In this document: positions 18,933-27,849 of the stretch, one piece after another | Layout: the number at the start of each line of letters is the position of its first letter | Position numbering within the stretch: position 1 is the stretch's first letter | Origin: Corynebacterium sp. 21KM1197 | GTDB lineage: Bacteria > Actinomycetota > Actinomycetes > Mycobacteriales > Mycobacteriaceae | Assembly (NCBI RefSeq): GCF_033783015.1 | Contig: NZ_CP123907.1 | Span: 1,860,001-1,924,000, forward strand | Direction of reading: 5' to 3' | DNA: 64,000 nucleotides | Made by a program: the position numbers and the translations under genes | The notes under the pieces: generated by a model | Database searches by the model: none | What the model was told of the DNA's origin: nothing | The model's input: only the letters and a program-made list of their open reading frames with translations

Positions 18933-21089
18933 CTACAGCATGCAGCTCACGCAGCCCTCCACCTCGGTGCCCTCCAGGGCCACCTGACGCAGGCGGATGT
19001 AGTAAAGCGTCTTGATGCCCTTGCGCCAGGCGTAGATCTGCGCCCGGTTGATGTCACGGGTGGTCACCGTGTCCTTGAAAAAGAGCGTGAGGGAAAGCCC
19101 CTGGTCCACGTACCGAGTGGCCACCGCGTAGGTGTCAATGATCTTTTCAAACCCAATGTCGTAGGCGTCCTCGAAGTATTCGAGGTTTTCATTGTCCATG
19201 TGCGGTGCCGGGTAGTATACGCGCCCGATCTTGCCCTCCTTGCGGATCTCAATCTTGGAGGCGATCGGGTGGATCGAGGAGGTGGAGTTGTTGATGTAGG
19301 AGATGGAGCCGGTGGGCGGCACCGCCTGGAGGTAGCGGTTATAGATGCCGTCCTTCATCACCGCAGCCTTGAGATCCGCCCATTCCTGTTCGGTGGGAAT
19401 GTGCGCGGAGGAGGCCTCAAAGAGCGCCTTGACCTTGGGGATCTGGGGCAGGAACTCCGCCGGGTTGAAGCGATCAAAGTAGGAACCATCGGCGTACTCG
19501 GAATCCGCAAAGCCCTCGAAGGTCTCGCCGCGCTCGCGGGCGATCTTGTTGGAGGCGCGCAGCGCGGCGTACAGGATGGCCGCAAAGTAGGCGTTGGTGA
19601 AGTCCAGGCCTTCCTCGGAGCCATAGCGAATGTGCTCGCGCCCCAGATAGCCGTGCAGGTTCATCTGCCCCAGGCCGATGGCGTGGGCGGCGTCGTTGCC
19701 CTTGCGGATGGAGGGAACCGAATCAATGGCCGTCTGGTTGGACACTGCAGTCAGGCCGCGAATCGCGGTTTCCACGGTGAGGCCAAAGTCCGGGGAATCC
19801 ATCGTCATGGCGATGTTGAGGGAACCGAGGTTGCAGGAAATATCGTCGCCCACGGTCTCATAGCTCAGGTCGGCGTTGAAGGTGGAGGGGGTGTTCACCT
19901 GCAAGATCTCCGAGCACAGATTGGACATGTTTACCCGGCCCGCGATGGGATTGGCCGCGTTAGCGGTGTCCTCGAACATGATGTACGGGTAGCCGGACTC
20001 AAACTGAATCTCCGCCAGGGTCTGGAAGAACTGCCGGGCGTTGATCTTGGACTTGCGGATACGCGGGTCCTCCACCATCTCGTCGTAGAGTTCCGTGACG
20101 GAGACGTCCGCGAAGGGCTTGCCGTACACCCGCTCCACGTCATAGGGGGAGAACAGGTACATGTCATCGTTTCGTTTGGCCAGCTCGAAGGTGATGTCCG
20201 GGATCACCACGCCGAGAGAGAGCGTCTTAATGCGGATTTTCTCGTCGGCATTCTCGCGCTTGGTGTCCAGGAAGCTGAGAATGTCCGGGTGGTGCGCGTT
20301 GAGGTACACCGCGCCGGCGCCCTGGCGCGCGCCGAGCTGGTTGGCGTAGGAGAAGGAATCCTCCAGGAGCTTCATCACCGGGATCACGCCGGAGGACTGA
20401 TTCTCGATGTGCTTGATGGGCGCGCCGGCCTCGCGCAGGTTGCTCAGCAGCAGCGCCACGCCGCCGCCGCGCTTGGAGAGTTGCAGCGCGGAATTGATGG
20501 AGCGTCCGATGGACTCCATGTTGTCCTCGATACGCAGCAGGAAGCAGGACACCGGCTCGCCACGCTGGGCCTTGCCCTCGTTGAGGAAGGTGGGGGTGGC
20601 GGGCTGGAAGCGCCCGGACATGATCTCATCCACCAGGTGCTCGGCCAGGGCCTCGTCGCCGTCGGCCAGAGCCAGGGCCACCATGGACACGCGATCCTCA
20701 AAGCGCTCTAGGTAGCGGCGGCCGTCAAAGGTCTTGAGGGTGTAGGAGGTGTAGTACTTGTACGCCCCCAGGAAGGTGCTAAAGCGGAACTTGAATCCGT
20801 AGGCCCGCTTGAACAGGTCCTTAATGAACTCAAAGTCGTAGCGCGCCAGCACCTCGGGATCGTAGTACTTGTTTTCCACCAGGTAATCCAGCTTTTCGCG
20901 CAGATCGTGGAAGTACACGGTGTTCTGGTTGACGTGCTGGAGGAAAAACTGCTTGGCCGCGTCGCGGTCCTTATCAAACTGAATCCGACCGTCCTCGTCG
21001 TAGAGGTTCAGCAGCGCGTTGAGCGCGTGGTAGTCGGTCTGCTCCGCCGGAGCCACCGGCTCCGCCACGGTCTTTCCCTTATCGGTCAC
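18933..21089 (-). CDS. nrdE: Class Ib ribonucleotide reductase alpha subunit
   Basis: A 718-residue catalytic subunit reducing ribonucleoside diphosphates, of normal length for NrdE. Markers: [13 protein letters not shown] with an active-site cysteine, and the C-terminal redox pair in EGCVSCML, which receives electrons from NrdH. It lacks the long N-terminal allosteric activity domain of class Ia. The start is a GTG at 21089. It follows nrdI closely (45 bases) and belongs to the nrdHIE operon under the NrdR boxes at 22010-22057. Confidence 0.97.
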   Translation of the reverse strand: MTDKGKTVAEPVAPAEQTDYHALNALLNLYDEDGRIQFDKDRDAAKQFFLQHVNQNTVYFHDLREKLDYLVENKYYDPEVLARYDFEFIKDLFKRAYGFKFRFSTFLGAYKYYTSYTLKTFDGRRYLERFEDRVSMVALALADGDEALAEHLVDEIMSGRFQPATPTFLNEGKAQRGEPVSCFLLRIEDNMESIGRSINSALQLSKRGGGVALLLSNLREAGAPIKHIENQSSGVIPVMKLLEDSFSYANQLGARQGAGAVYLNAHHPDILSFLDTKRENADEKIRIKTLSLGVVIPDITFELAKRNDDMYLFSPYDVERVYGKPFADVSVTELYDEMVEDPRIRKSKINARQFFQTLAEIQFESGYPYIMFEDTANAANPIAGRVNMSNLCSEILQVNTPSTFNADLSYETVGDDISCNLGSLNIAMTMDSPDFGLTVETAIRGLTAVSNQTAIDSVPSIRKGNDAAHAIGLGQMNLHGYLGREHIRYGSEEGLDFTNAYFAAILYAALRASNKIARERGETFEGFADSEYADGSYFDRFNPAEFLPQIPKVKALFEASSAHIPTEQEWADLKAAVMKDGIYNRYLQAVPPTGSISYINNSTSSIHPIASKIEIRKEGKIGRVYYPAPHMDNENLEYFEDAYDIGFEKIIDTYAVATRYVDQGLSLTLFFKDTVTTRDINRAQIYAWRKGIKTLYYIRLRQVALEGTEVEGCVSCML

Positions 21090-21134
21090 TCTCTTTGCGC
21101 CTTTCGCAGATATGGAATTGAACTTGCAAGTCTG

Positions 21135-21578
21135 TTATCGGGAGGCCACGGCCGGGGCATGCAGGCCCAGCGCCTCCGCGTTGCTGAGCAGCCCCTCGCG
21201 GAGGATCTGCACATCCTCCTCGGTCCCCAGCAACTCAAAACGATACACATAGGGCACGTGGCACTTGGCGGCAATCACGTCGCCCGCCTTGCCATAATCG
21301 GCCCCAAAGTTGGTGTTTCCGCTGGATACCACCGCTCGAATGAGTGAGCGATTGCGCTCATCATTGAGGAATCGAATCACCTGGGTGGGCACGGGACGGG
21401 AGTTTTGGTGGCTTATCGACGCCCCTCCCCCGTACGTGGGACACACCAGCACGTAGGGTTCCTCCACCCGCAGCGGAGCTTCCGTGCGGCGCAGGGGAAT
21501 CCGCGCCGTGGGAAAGCCGAGCTTGTGCACGAAGCGATGGGTGTTTTCCGTGGCCGAGGAGAAGTACACGACGAGCAC
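21135..21578 (-). CDS. nrdI: NrdI flavodoxin-like protein
   Basis: About 147 residues. NrdI is an FMN protein that generates the oxidant needed to assemble the dimanganese-tyrosyl cofactor of NrdF. The FMN phosphate loop is FSSATENTH near the N-terminus; CPTYGGG and SSGNTNFG are further flavin-binding loops. I place the start at the GTG at 21578 (encoding MLVVYF) because AAGGAAG lies seven bases upstream and homologues start there; a GTG at 21608 would add ten residues. A copy of the dispersed 12-base motif lies inside (21412-21423), read here as ASIS. Confidence 0.93.
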   Translation of the reverse strand: MLVVYFSSATENTHRFVHKLGFPTARIPLRRTEAPLRVEEPYVLVCPTYGGGASISHQNSRPVPTQVIRFLNDERNRSLIRAVVSSGNTNFGADYGKAGDVIAAKCHVPYVYRFELLGTEEDVQILREGLLSNAEALGLHAPAVASR

Positions 21579-21610
21579 TGCCCCACTTCCTTTCGCTTGT
21601 TCATACACGT

Positions 21611-21637
21611 GTGGCCACCGTTTTCCTCGGTGGCCAC
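21611..21637 (-). other. Intercistronic hairpin between nrdH and nrdI
   Basis: A 10-base-pair stem, GTGGCCACCG with its complement, and a 7-base loop, without a following T run. It may set the relative amounts of nrdH and nrdI mRNA. Confidence 0.55.
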
Positions 21638-21661
21638 GGGGTTAGTTCATGCCGGTTGGGT

Positions 21662-21895
21662 TTACGCCACCCGCGCGCTCAGCTCGCGGATGCGCTCCGG
21701 GCGGAAGCCGGACCAGTGTTCACCGCCCACCTCCACCACGGGGGCCTGGAGGTAGCCCAGGGCGAGGACGTAATCGCGGGCCTCATCGTCCAAGGAGATG
21801 TCCACGAGCGTGTAATCCAGGCCTGCCCGATCCAGCGCCTTCTTGGTGGCGTTGCACTGCATGCAGGCGGGCTTGGTGTACACGGTGATAGCCAT
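21662..21895 (-). CDS. nrdH: Glutaredoxin-like NrdH redoxin
   Basis: A 77-residue thioredoxin-fold protein that reduces NrdE. The active site is CMQC (residues 11-14), followed by the family motif SGFRPERI near the C-terminus (WSGFRP type). The start at 21895 has GAGGAC about seven bases upstream. First gene of the nrdHIE operon. The two NrdR boxes lie 115-160 bases before its start. Confidence 0.95.
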   Translation of the reverse strand: MAITVYTKPACMQCNATKKALDRAGLDYTLVDISLDDEARDYVLALGYLQAPVVEVGGEHWSGFRPERIRELSARVA

Positions 21896-22009
21896 AATGT
21901 CCTCAACTTTGCGTTCTTTGGGCCTCAAGATCCCCGGCGCGCACGCCGGAAAAGCCCTTATCCTGCTTGTTTGTTCAAACCTTCACGCCGTTCCCGGCGA
22001 CATGAAACG

Positions 22010-22057
22010 ACACTATACTTTGTGGTCAATCGGCGCAACCGCCACAATATATAGTAG
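22010..22057 (-). promoter_or_regulatory. Pair of NrdR boxes upstream of nrdHIE
   Basis: ACACTATACTTTGTGG (22010-22025) and CCACAATATATAGTAG (22042-22057) both fit the NrdR consensus acaCwAtATaTwGtgt. Their centres are 32 bases apart, three helical turns, as NrdR requires. On the minus strand the first box contains TATAGT, a likely -10, so NrdR binding would cover the promoter and repress nrdHIE when dATP is plentiful. Confidence 0.88.
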
Positions 22058-22256
22058 TTACACCGTCGATATTCCCAGTTGGCCCCCGCCCGGAACCCCA
22101 CATATTGAAGCAAGCCGGGGCGCCTAACTACATCGCTGAGATTCCCACCTGCACTTTCGCCGCGCCGCCACGCGAAGCTATGGCAAACCTCTCTCAACCC
22201 TTGCAATGTGAGGCAATCGGGGCGTCGATAAGGGGCTAAGGGGGAGATGGACACAC

Positions 22257-22290
22257 AGAAAAACCGCTCACCCCGTCGGAGGTGAGCGGT
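22257..22290 (-). terminator. Terminator of rpmJ
   Basis: A 10-base-pair stem ACCGCTCACC/GGTGAGCGGT with an 8-base loop is followed on the minus strand by TTTTTC. It lies 18 bases after the rpmJ stop. Confidence 0.85.
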
Positions 22291-22307
22291 ATCCCAGGAG
22301 GCGTCAC

Positions 22308-22430
22308 TTAGCCCTGGCGAGCCTTGAAACGCGGATCCTTCTTATTAATCACGTAGACCTTACCGTGGCGACGCACAACCTGGGCGCCCGGCTTGTTCTT
22401 CAGCGACCGAAGCGACTTGCGGACCTTCAT
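22308..22430 (-). CDS. rpmJ: 50S ribosomal protein L36, zinc-free type
   Basis: A 40-residue protein starting [15 protein letters not shown] and ending [10 protein letters not shown]. It has no cysteine, so it is the C-minus paralogue that cannot form the L36 zinc ribbon; bacteria with two copies often express this form when zinc is short. GGAGCGCCCG lies upstream of the ATG. It stands alone, with its own terminator. Confidence 0.93.
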   Translation of the reverse strand: MKVRKSLRSLKNKPGAQVVRRHGKVYVINKKDPRFKARQG

Positions 22431-22526
22431 CGGGCGCTCCTTCCTGTATGCGCTACATTTCCTGTGGCCGCCACCTCATTCCGGGCATGATTCCCGGCAA
22501 GCACGGCCATGACACGGAGGAAAATA

Positions 22527-23897
22527 CTACCGCACCCCCGCCGCGCCACCAAAACGCCGCTGGAAGCCCTCCCCCACCTCATCCAGGCTCAGGCCCGCCG
22601 TCTCCGGCACGCAGCGGCGCACAAACCACAGCGCCACCAGCCCCAGGGCCGCGAAGATCAGGAAGGCCCCCTGCCCGCTCACGGCCTCCACCAGGGGGAG
22701 GAAGAACTGCGCCACGGCCCAGTTAGCCAACCACAGCGCCAGGCCAGCCGCCCCCATGCCCACGCCGCGCACCGGCAACGGAACCAGCTCGGAGATCAAA
22801 AGCCAGGTGGTCAAAGATACCGCCGCCTGCTGCGAGACCATGAAGAACGCCATCATCGCCAGGGAGATCCAGGCCGCCGCCGCGTACTCGCTGGCAAAGG
22901 AATAGGCCACCGCCAACCCCACCAGCGCGCACACGTTACCCATCAGCCCCAGGCAAAGCAGGCGCTTGCGCCCCACGCGATCTACGATCCGCAGCCCCAC
23001 GTAGCAGGAGATCACGCTCACCACCCCGATCACCAGGGAGGTATGCACGGAGCTTTCCACCGGAATACCCACGCTATTCATCATGGTGGGCGCAAAGTAC
23101 ACCACGGCGTTCACTCCCGTGATCTGCTGAATCACGCCCACCACCACGGCCACGCCCACGGCGGCGACCAGCCACCTCTCGCCGCGCAGGCGCCCCCACT
23201 GCGCCCGCGCGCCGCGCCGTTCTGACTTAAGCCCGCGACCCTCAGGTTCCGCCACCCCCAGTTCCGCCAGCGTCACCCCGGCGCGCTCGGCGGTGCGGCG
23301 GGCGGCGTCGATACGCCCCCTAGCCGCGTACCAGGCCGGGGTATCGGGGAGGAAAAACATGCCCAGGGCCAGCACTACCCCCGGCACAGCGGCCAGGCCC
23401 AGCATGAGCCGCCAGTTTCCGCCGGAGGCCAGCGCGGAATTGACCACGTAGGCGGCCAGTTGCCCCACCACGATCATCAGGGTGTTCAGCGAGACCATGC
23501 GCCCGCGCAGGCGAGCCGGGGACATCTCGGAGATGTACATGGGCACCACGATGCTCACCATGCCCACCGCCAGGCCCAGCACCAGGCGCGCCAGCGTCAT
23601 GCTCGTCACCCCCGTGGCCGCCGCGCAACCGACGGAGGCGCCGACGAAGATCACCCCGCCCAGGATCAGCGTGCGACGCCGCCCCAGCGCCGCCGCCACC
23701 GAGCCGGAGCCCACCGCGCCCAGGGCCGCACCGGCCAGCAGCGCGGAGGTCACCAGGCCCTCCTGGTAGGCCGTGAGCCCAAACTCCGGGGATAAAAAGA
23801 GCAGCGCCCCGGCCATCACGCCGGTGTCATAGCCAAAGAGGAGCCCGCCGAAGGCCGCCACGAGCGCTACAGTGAGCACATAAGTTTGTTCACGCAC
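22527..23897 (-). CDS. Sugar porter family MFS transporter
   Basis: A 456-residue, 12-helix proton-sugar symporter. Family signatures: [15 protein letters not shown] in helix 1, [18 protein letters not shown] and SPARLRGR at helices 4-5, [12 protein letters not shown] in helix 7 and PETAG near the end (PETKG in most members). It resembles corynebacterial myo-inositol/xylose-type carriers such as IolT, but the substrate cannot be assigned. It starts at a GTG, with nadE divergent only 34 bases away. No catabolic genes are adjacent. Confidence 0.88.
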   Translation of the reverse strand: MREQTYVLTVALVAAFGGLLFGYDTGVMAGALLFLSPEFGLTAYQEGLVTSALLAGAALGAVGSGSVAAALGRRRTLILGGVIFVGASVGCAAATGVTSMTLARLVLGLAVGMVSIVVPMYISEMSPARLRGRMVSLNTLMIVVGQLAAYVVNSALASGGNWRLMLGLAAVPGVVLALGMFFLPDTPAWYAARGRIDAARRTAERAGVTLAELGVAEPEGRGLKSERRGARAQWGRLRGERWLVAAVGVAVVVGVIQQITGVNAVVYFAPTMMNSVGIPVESSVHTSLVIGVVSVISCYVGLRIVDRVGRKRLLCLGLMGNVCALVGLAVAYSFASEYAAAAWISLAMMAFFMVSQQAAVSLTTWLLISELVPLPVRGVGMGAAGLALWLANWAVAQFFLPLVEAVSGQGAFLIFAALGLVALWFVRRCVPETAGLSLDEVGEGFQRRFGGAAGVR

Positions 23898-23931
23898 CCG
23901 CCCATCCTGTCACCCAAGGGAGGCAAAACCC

Positions 23932-24756
23932 ATGTCCCCGCTGCCCCATTCCCGTCAAGAAGAGATCGTATCCGCCCTGCACACGGCCTCCTTAATCGAT
24001 CCAGAAAAAGAGATCGAGCGCCGCATAAATTTCCTGGTGGATTATCTCCACACCACCGGCGCGCGCGGCTTCGTGCTGGGCATCTCCGGAGGGCAGGATT
24101 CCACCCTGGCGGGCAGGCTGGCGCAACTCGCCGTGGAGCGCGCCCGCCCCGCACGCTTCTGGGCGCTGCGGCTGCCCTACGGCGTGCAGGCCGATGAGGC
24201 CGACGCCCAGGTGGCCCTGGACTTCATCGCTCCTGATCATCGCGCCACCATCAACATCAAGGAGGCTACCGACGCCACCGCACGCGCCGCCGCCAGCGCC
24301 CTGGGGGTAACGCACCTGGACGACTTCCACGTGGGCAATATCAAGGCCCGGCAGCGCATGGTGGCCCAGTATGCCCTGGCCGGGCAGGAAAAACTGCTGG
24401 TGATCGGCACAGATCACGCCGCGGAAAACCTCACCGGATTCTTTACCAAGCACGGCGACGGCGCCGCCGATCTCCTGCCCCTGGCCGGGCTGAGCAAGAA
24501 CCAGGGTGCGCGCCTGCTCGAAGCCCTCGGCGCCCCCTCCTCAACCTGGACGAAGGTACCCACCGCCGATCTGGAGGACGAGCGCCCGGCCCTCCCCGAC
24601 GAGGAGGCCCTTGGGGTCACCTATGCGCATATCGACGCCTACCTGGAGGGCCGCCGCGTGCCCCAGGCCGCCGCCGAGCGCATCGAACACCTCTGGCAGG
24701 TAAGCGAGCACAAGCGGCACCTGCCCGCCACCCCGCAGGATTCCTGGTGGTGGTGA
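23932..24756 (+). CDS. nadE: NH3-dependent NAD synthetase
   Basis: A 274-residue enzyme amidating nicotinate adenine dinucleotide to NAD with ammonia and ATP. The PP-loop SGGQDST is at about residue 52, [26 protein letters not shown] is the acceptor and ATP-binding core, and [15 protein letters not shown] is the expected C-terminal segment. No glutaminase domain is present. GGGAGG sits eight bases before the ATG. With pncB this window covers the first salvage step and the last step of NAD synthesis. Confidence 0.96.
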   Translation: MSPLPHSRQEEIVSALHTASLIDPEKEIERRINFLVDYLHTTGARGFVLGISGGQDSTLAGRLAQLAVERARPARFWALRLPYGVQADEADAQVALDFIAPDHRATINIKEATDATARAAASALGVTHLDDFHVGNIKARQRMVAQYALAGQEKLLVIGTDHAAENLTGFFTKHGDGAADLLPLAGLSKNQGARLLEALGAPSSTWTKVPTADLEDERPALPDEEALGVTYAHIDAYLEGRRVPQAAAERIEHLWQVSEHKRHLPATPQDSWWW

Positions 24757-24781
24757 CGGAGGGTTCTACCGGGGCGTTGAT

Positions 24782-25567
24782 TTAGCCTGCCAGGGCCACC
24801 AGAGATACCGTGGCCCGCGCCGCCCGCACCAGATCCGTGGCGTACCCCGGCCCGTGGGTGAGCGCGTGCACCGCCAGCGGGTGCAATTGGTGCAGCGGTA
24901 TGCTCTCGCGCCAGTCCTCCGGCAGCGCGGCCTCCGCCGCATAGCCCGCGTAGATCTCCTCCAGGTGCGGGGCACCAAAAAGCGCCAGCATGGCCAAGTC
25001 CGTTACCGGGTGGCCGCCGTCCGCGGCGGGGTCGATCAGCACCGGCCCGGCGGAACCAAAGAGCAGATTGCCCGCCCAGAGATCGCCGTGAATCCGCGCG
25101 GGCGGCATATCCCAGCCGCGCGCCCGCATCACCTCCGGTAGCACCTCTAGTGCGCGACGCACCTCCGCCCAACCCTCATCATCTAGGTTGCCCACCCGGT
25201 ACGCGCGGCGGGCAAAGGGCAGAACCCGCTGCTCGGCGTAAAACCGCGCCCAGTCCTGAGTGGGGCGGCATTCCTGCTCCTGGGTACCGATGTAATACGG
25301 CCCCGCCCACCCCGGCGGCGGGCTGCCATAGGCGGGGGCACCGGCGGCGTGAATCCGGGCTAGTTCCCGGCCCGCCACCCGCGCGGCCCGGGTGGTGGGG
25401 CGCGCCTGCTCCACGCGCACGGTGGCGATCACTCCCTCGTCTGCCTCCACCACCTCGGCCACGCACCCGCTGGCCTCCGCCAGCCAACGCAGTCCCGCCG
25501 CCTCGGCCTGGGCAGCACCGGCTTGGCGGGGATACTTGCGCACAACCTCGCGTGACGTCTCCGCCAT
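24782..25567 (-). CDS. Fructosamine kinase/APH-like protein
   Basis: A 261-residue protein kinase-fold small-molecule kinase. Key motifs: the catalytic loop IHGDLWAGNLLF and the metal-binding VLIDPAADGGHP, as in fructosamine-3-kinases (PF03881). Such enzymes phosphorylate glycated protein lysines so that they can be deglycated; related kinases act on other amines. The ATG at 25567 overlaps the upstream stop as TGATG, so it is co-translated with the flavin-fold gene. The open frame continues further 5' inside the neighbour but without homology. Confidence 0.85.
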   Translation of the reverse strand: MAETSREVVRKYPRQAGAAQAEAAGLRWLAEASGCVAEVVEADEGVIATVRVEQARPTTRAARVAGRELARIHAAGAPAYGSPPPGWAGPYYIGTQEQECRPTQDWARFYAEQRVLPFARRAYRVGNLDDEGWAEVRRALEVLPEVMRARGWDMPPARIHGDLWAGNLLFGSAGPVLIDPAADGGHPVTDLAMLALFGAPHLEEIYAGYAAEAALPEDWRESIPLHQLHPLAVHALTHGPGYATDLVRAARATVSLVALAG

Positions 25568-25995
25568 CAGTACCGCTCTGGTTCCTCCCCCAGGGCAAAG
25601 GCCCGGCCGCTGATCTCCCCCACCGTCACGCGCACGTAGTTGTACTTCAGCGTGGGCACCCAGGGGTGCAGCGGCAGGGAATCGGCGTATTCCATCTCCT
25701 CGGCGGTGCCCAGCACGCTGGCACTGCCGCGCACCACCACGGACCACGCCTGCCCCTCGGCCACCTCATCGGCCTCAAAGAGCACCTCGGGGTTAAGGCT
25801 CAGACTAAAGAACTTGGTGCCCTCGGCGGTGCGGAAGTAGATCTCCCCGTGCCCGTCCACCACGTAGTTCACCGGGAAGATGTCCATCTCCTCGCTGCGG
25901 CGCACCACCAGGCGGCCCAGGGTGAGGCTGCGGAGTTTTTCTAGGCATTCCTCGGCGGAAAGAGTACGCACACCGGAATCATCATGGCTCGTCAT
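25567..25995 (-). CDS. Pyridoxamine 5'-phosphate oxidase-like flavin-fold protein
   Basis: A 142-residue split-barrel protein. The pattern LGRLVVRRSEEMDIFPVNYVV followed by IYFRTAEGTKF is typical of the small PNPOx-like family that binds FMN, F420 or haem. Residues for a full PNPOx active site are not evident, so pyridoxal phosphate synthesis is unlikely. Overlaps the kinase gene; the pair may form an operon ending at 24782. Confidence 0.8.
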   Translation of the reverse strand: MTSHDDSGVRTLSAEECLEKLRSLTLGRLVVRRSEEMDIFPVNYVVDGHGEIYFRTAEGTKFFSLSLNPEVLFEADEVAEGQAWSVVVRGSASVLGTAEEMEYADSLPLHPWVPTLKYNYVRVTVGEISGRAFALGEEPERY

Positions 25996-26051
25996 GATTC
26001 CTATTCTATTTCCCTCGGCGGCGGGGTGGGATTACCGTTTGCGGGAAAAAT

Positions 26052-26088
26052 AAAAAGTTCCTCACCGTTACTTTCGGTGAGGAACTTT
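26052..26088 (-). terminator. Terminator of the tRNA-Ala gene
   Basis: A 14-base-pair stem (26054-26067 with 26075-26088) is followed on the minus strand by TTTTTATTTTT. It lies 11 bases beyond the tRNA end. Confidence 0.9.
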
Positions 26089-26098
26089 CCTTACTCTG

Positions 26099-26171
26099 TG
26101 GAGCTAACGGGATTCGAACCCGTGACCCCCACACTGCCAGTGTGGTGCGCTACCAGCTGCGCCATAGCCCC
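26099..26171 (-). tRNA. tRNA-Ala (anticodon GGC)
   Basis: A 73-base cloverleaf. The acceptor GGGGCTA pairs with TAGCTCC (one G-U), the anticodon loop is CTGGCAG, giving GGC, and the T loop is TTCGAAT. The 3' CCA is not encoded. Confidence 0.95.
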
Positions 26172-26281
26172 GTATCGCGGTACTCCCCGCAGCGGGTGAG
26201 TGCTTCATGCGAACGAGAATTAATGTACCCCGACCACCAGAAAAGCACCAAACCCGCTGGTAGGAAGCCGCAAAAGCCGCC

Positions 26282-27025
26282 TTACTGGCGCTTGTACTGG
26301 CTCACCCAATCCACGCCGGGATCGAGCTGCTTTTCCTCGCCATTGACGAACACGCGCGGCGAGGAGATACCCGCCTCAGTCTTTTCCAACTCTGCGGCGT
26401 TCGCGGAACCCACCTCGTCGGTCTGTGCGGCGTACTTGCCCTCGCGGATGGCGGCGGCGGTCTCCTCGGAAGCCCCCAACTCCTTGGCCACCTCGGCATA
26501 CTTCTCGTTATCCCACTTGGAGCTGAAGATGTCCGCCTGGCTCTCAAAGATGTAATTGCGCAGGTTCCAGTACAGCCCCTGATCCTCGGAGGACACCGCA
26601 GCCAGCACGGCGGCCAGGCCGCGGTGGGAGTTACCGTCCTTCTCCTCGTCGCTCATCTCCTTATCCCGGTTGGTGTTGTCCATGAACACCAGCGGGTGAA
26701 TCTTCACCACCAGGTCGCCGTTATCCACGGCCTCGCGCATGCTCGCGCGATCCGATTCCGCCAGGGTGGCGCAGTGGGGGCAGGAGAAGTCCTCGTACAC
26801 GTCGGCCACCGGGGTGGATTCATCCGTCCCCTCCCCCTTCAGGGTGATGGTGTTCCCCTCCCATTCGCTGCTGAAGGCCACGGTATCAATCATGGCCTCG
26901 CGCTTGGCGTTCTGGCCGTTTATCACGATGTAACCCACGATCACCGCCGCGATCACGACGATACCCACGACGGCCCACAGGAAGCCGTTTCCCTTCTGAT
27001 TGGGAGATTTCACGGAGCTGCTCAC
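26282..27025 (-). CDS. Membrane-anchored DsbA-like thioredoxin-fold protein
   Basis: About 247 residues. An N-terminal membrane segment (FLWAVVGIVVIAAVIVGYIV) is followed by an extracytoplasmic DsbA-type domain with the active site CPHC in YEDFSCPHCATL and the cis-Pro loop ISSPRVFVNG. Such proteins form or shuffle disulfides in exported proteins. The start is a GTG at 27025 with AGGGA five bases upstream; an ATG at 27064 gives an unlikely extension. Divergent from crcB. No partner DsbB or VKOR gene is adjacent. Confidence 0.87.
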   Translation of the reverse strand: MSSSVKSPNQKGNGFLWAVVGIVVIAAVIVGYIVINGQNAKREAMIDTVAFSSEWEGNTITLKGEGTDESTPVADVYEDFSCPHCATLAESDRASMREAVDNGDLVVKIHPLVFMDNTNRDKEMSDEEKDGNSHRGLAAVLAAVSSEDQGLYWNLRNYIFESQADIFSSKWDNEKYAEVAKELGASEETAAAIREGKYAAQTDEVGSANAAELEKTEAGISSPRVFVNGEEKQLDPGVDWVSQYKRQ

Positions 27026-27161
27026 AGTAATCCCTATCTTGTTTCTGCGGATCAACGTGCCCAAGTCGGGCGCACCGACTCAGTGTATCGAACCCACCGC
27101 CCCACACCAGAGGCATCGCGCACGATTCACAGCACAATGGCAGCGGCGTAACATTGCGCGC

Positions 27162-27506
27162 ATGCTTCGCGACGCCACCCTCGTCGGCAGCGGTGCCGCG
27201 CTCGGCGTCGCAGCGCGCCTGCTCGCCACCGTGCTGATGAACGATCTCCCCTCCCAGTGGGTGCTCCTGCTCATCAACGTGGCGGGCTGCTTCCTCATGG
27301 GGCTTTTGAATCCCGGTCTTTTCCTGGGCAAGGGGGTACTGGGAGGATTCACCAGCTTCTCCGCCTTTGCCCTGATCATGGTGCAGGCCCCCGCTCCCAC
27401 CGCCGCCGCGTACCTGGCGGCCACGGTACTGGGGTGCGTGGGGGCCTGGTTGCTCGGCCACGCCCTTTCTCCCGGCACCGCCGCAGATACGGAGAAAACC
27501 TCGTGA
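27162..27506 (+). CDS. crcB: Fluoride ion channel subunit CrcB/Fluc (first)
   Basis: A 114-residue protein with four membrane helices. It has GSGAALGVAARLL at the N-terminus, the central INVAGCFLMGLL with the conserved Asn, and GGFTSFSAFA, the phenylalanine-box region of Fluc channels. Overlaps the second copy by GTGA, so the two are co-translated and probably form an antiparallel heterodimer. Fluoride leaves the cell passively through it. No fluoride riboswitch was recognised upstream. Confidence 0.9.
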   Translation: MLRDATLVGSGAALGVAARLLATVLMNDLPSQWVLLLINVAGCFLMGLLNPGLFLGKGVLGGFTSFSAFALIMVQAPAPTAAAYLAATVLGCVGAWLLGHALSPGTAADTEKTS

Positions 27507-27832
27507 TCTCCTTATTTCTTGCCGTGAGCGTGGGCGGATTCTTTGGCGGTGCCGGACGCTACCTACTCGGCCGCTACCCCGGCGGCTGGCGCGGCACCTG
27601 GTGTGCCAACGTGCTGGCCTGCATCATTCTCGCGCTGAGCCTGCATCACGGGGGCCTCATGGCCGCCGCCTGGGGTACCGGTGTGGCCGGGGCGCTCTCC
27701 ACCTGGTCCACGCTGGCCGCCGAGGTGGGCCGGGCCCTGGTGGGCGGGGATTCCCCGCGGCGTCGGCAAGCAGCCCTCTACCTCGGGGCCACGCTGTGCG
27801 CCGGGTGCGGTGTCATCGCGCTGCTTGCCTAA
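27503..27832 (+). CDS. crcB: Fluoride ion channel subunit CrcB/Fluc (second)
   Basis: A 109-residue, four-helix partner of the preceding gene, starting at a GTG within its stop codon. GGFFGGAGRYLLGR is the N-terminal family motif and WCANVLACIIL holds the conserved Asn. The signature region reads GALSTWSTL rather than the usual G(G/F)xTTFSTF: the first Phe is replaced by Trp, so the two subunits are not equivalent. Confidence 0.87.
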   Translation: MISLFLAVSVGGFFGGAGRYLLGRYPGGWRGTWCANVLACIILALSLHHGGLMAAAWGTGVAGALSTWSTLAAEVGRALVGGDSPRRRQAALYLGATLCAGCGVIALLA

Positions 27833-27849
27833 AGCCGCACCCGGCCCCC

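Noticed and set aside
27030..27161. Fluoride riboswitch before crcB
   Set aside because: The conserved crcB-motif sequences were not found.
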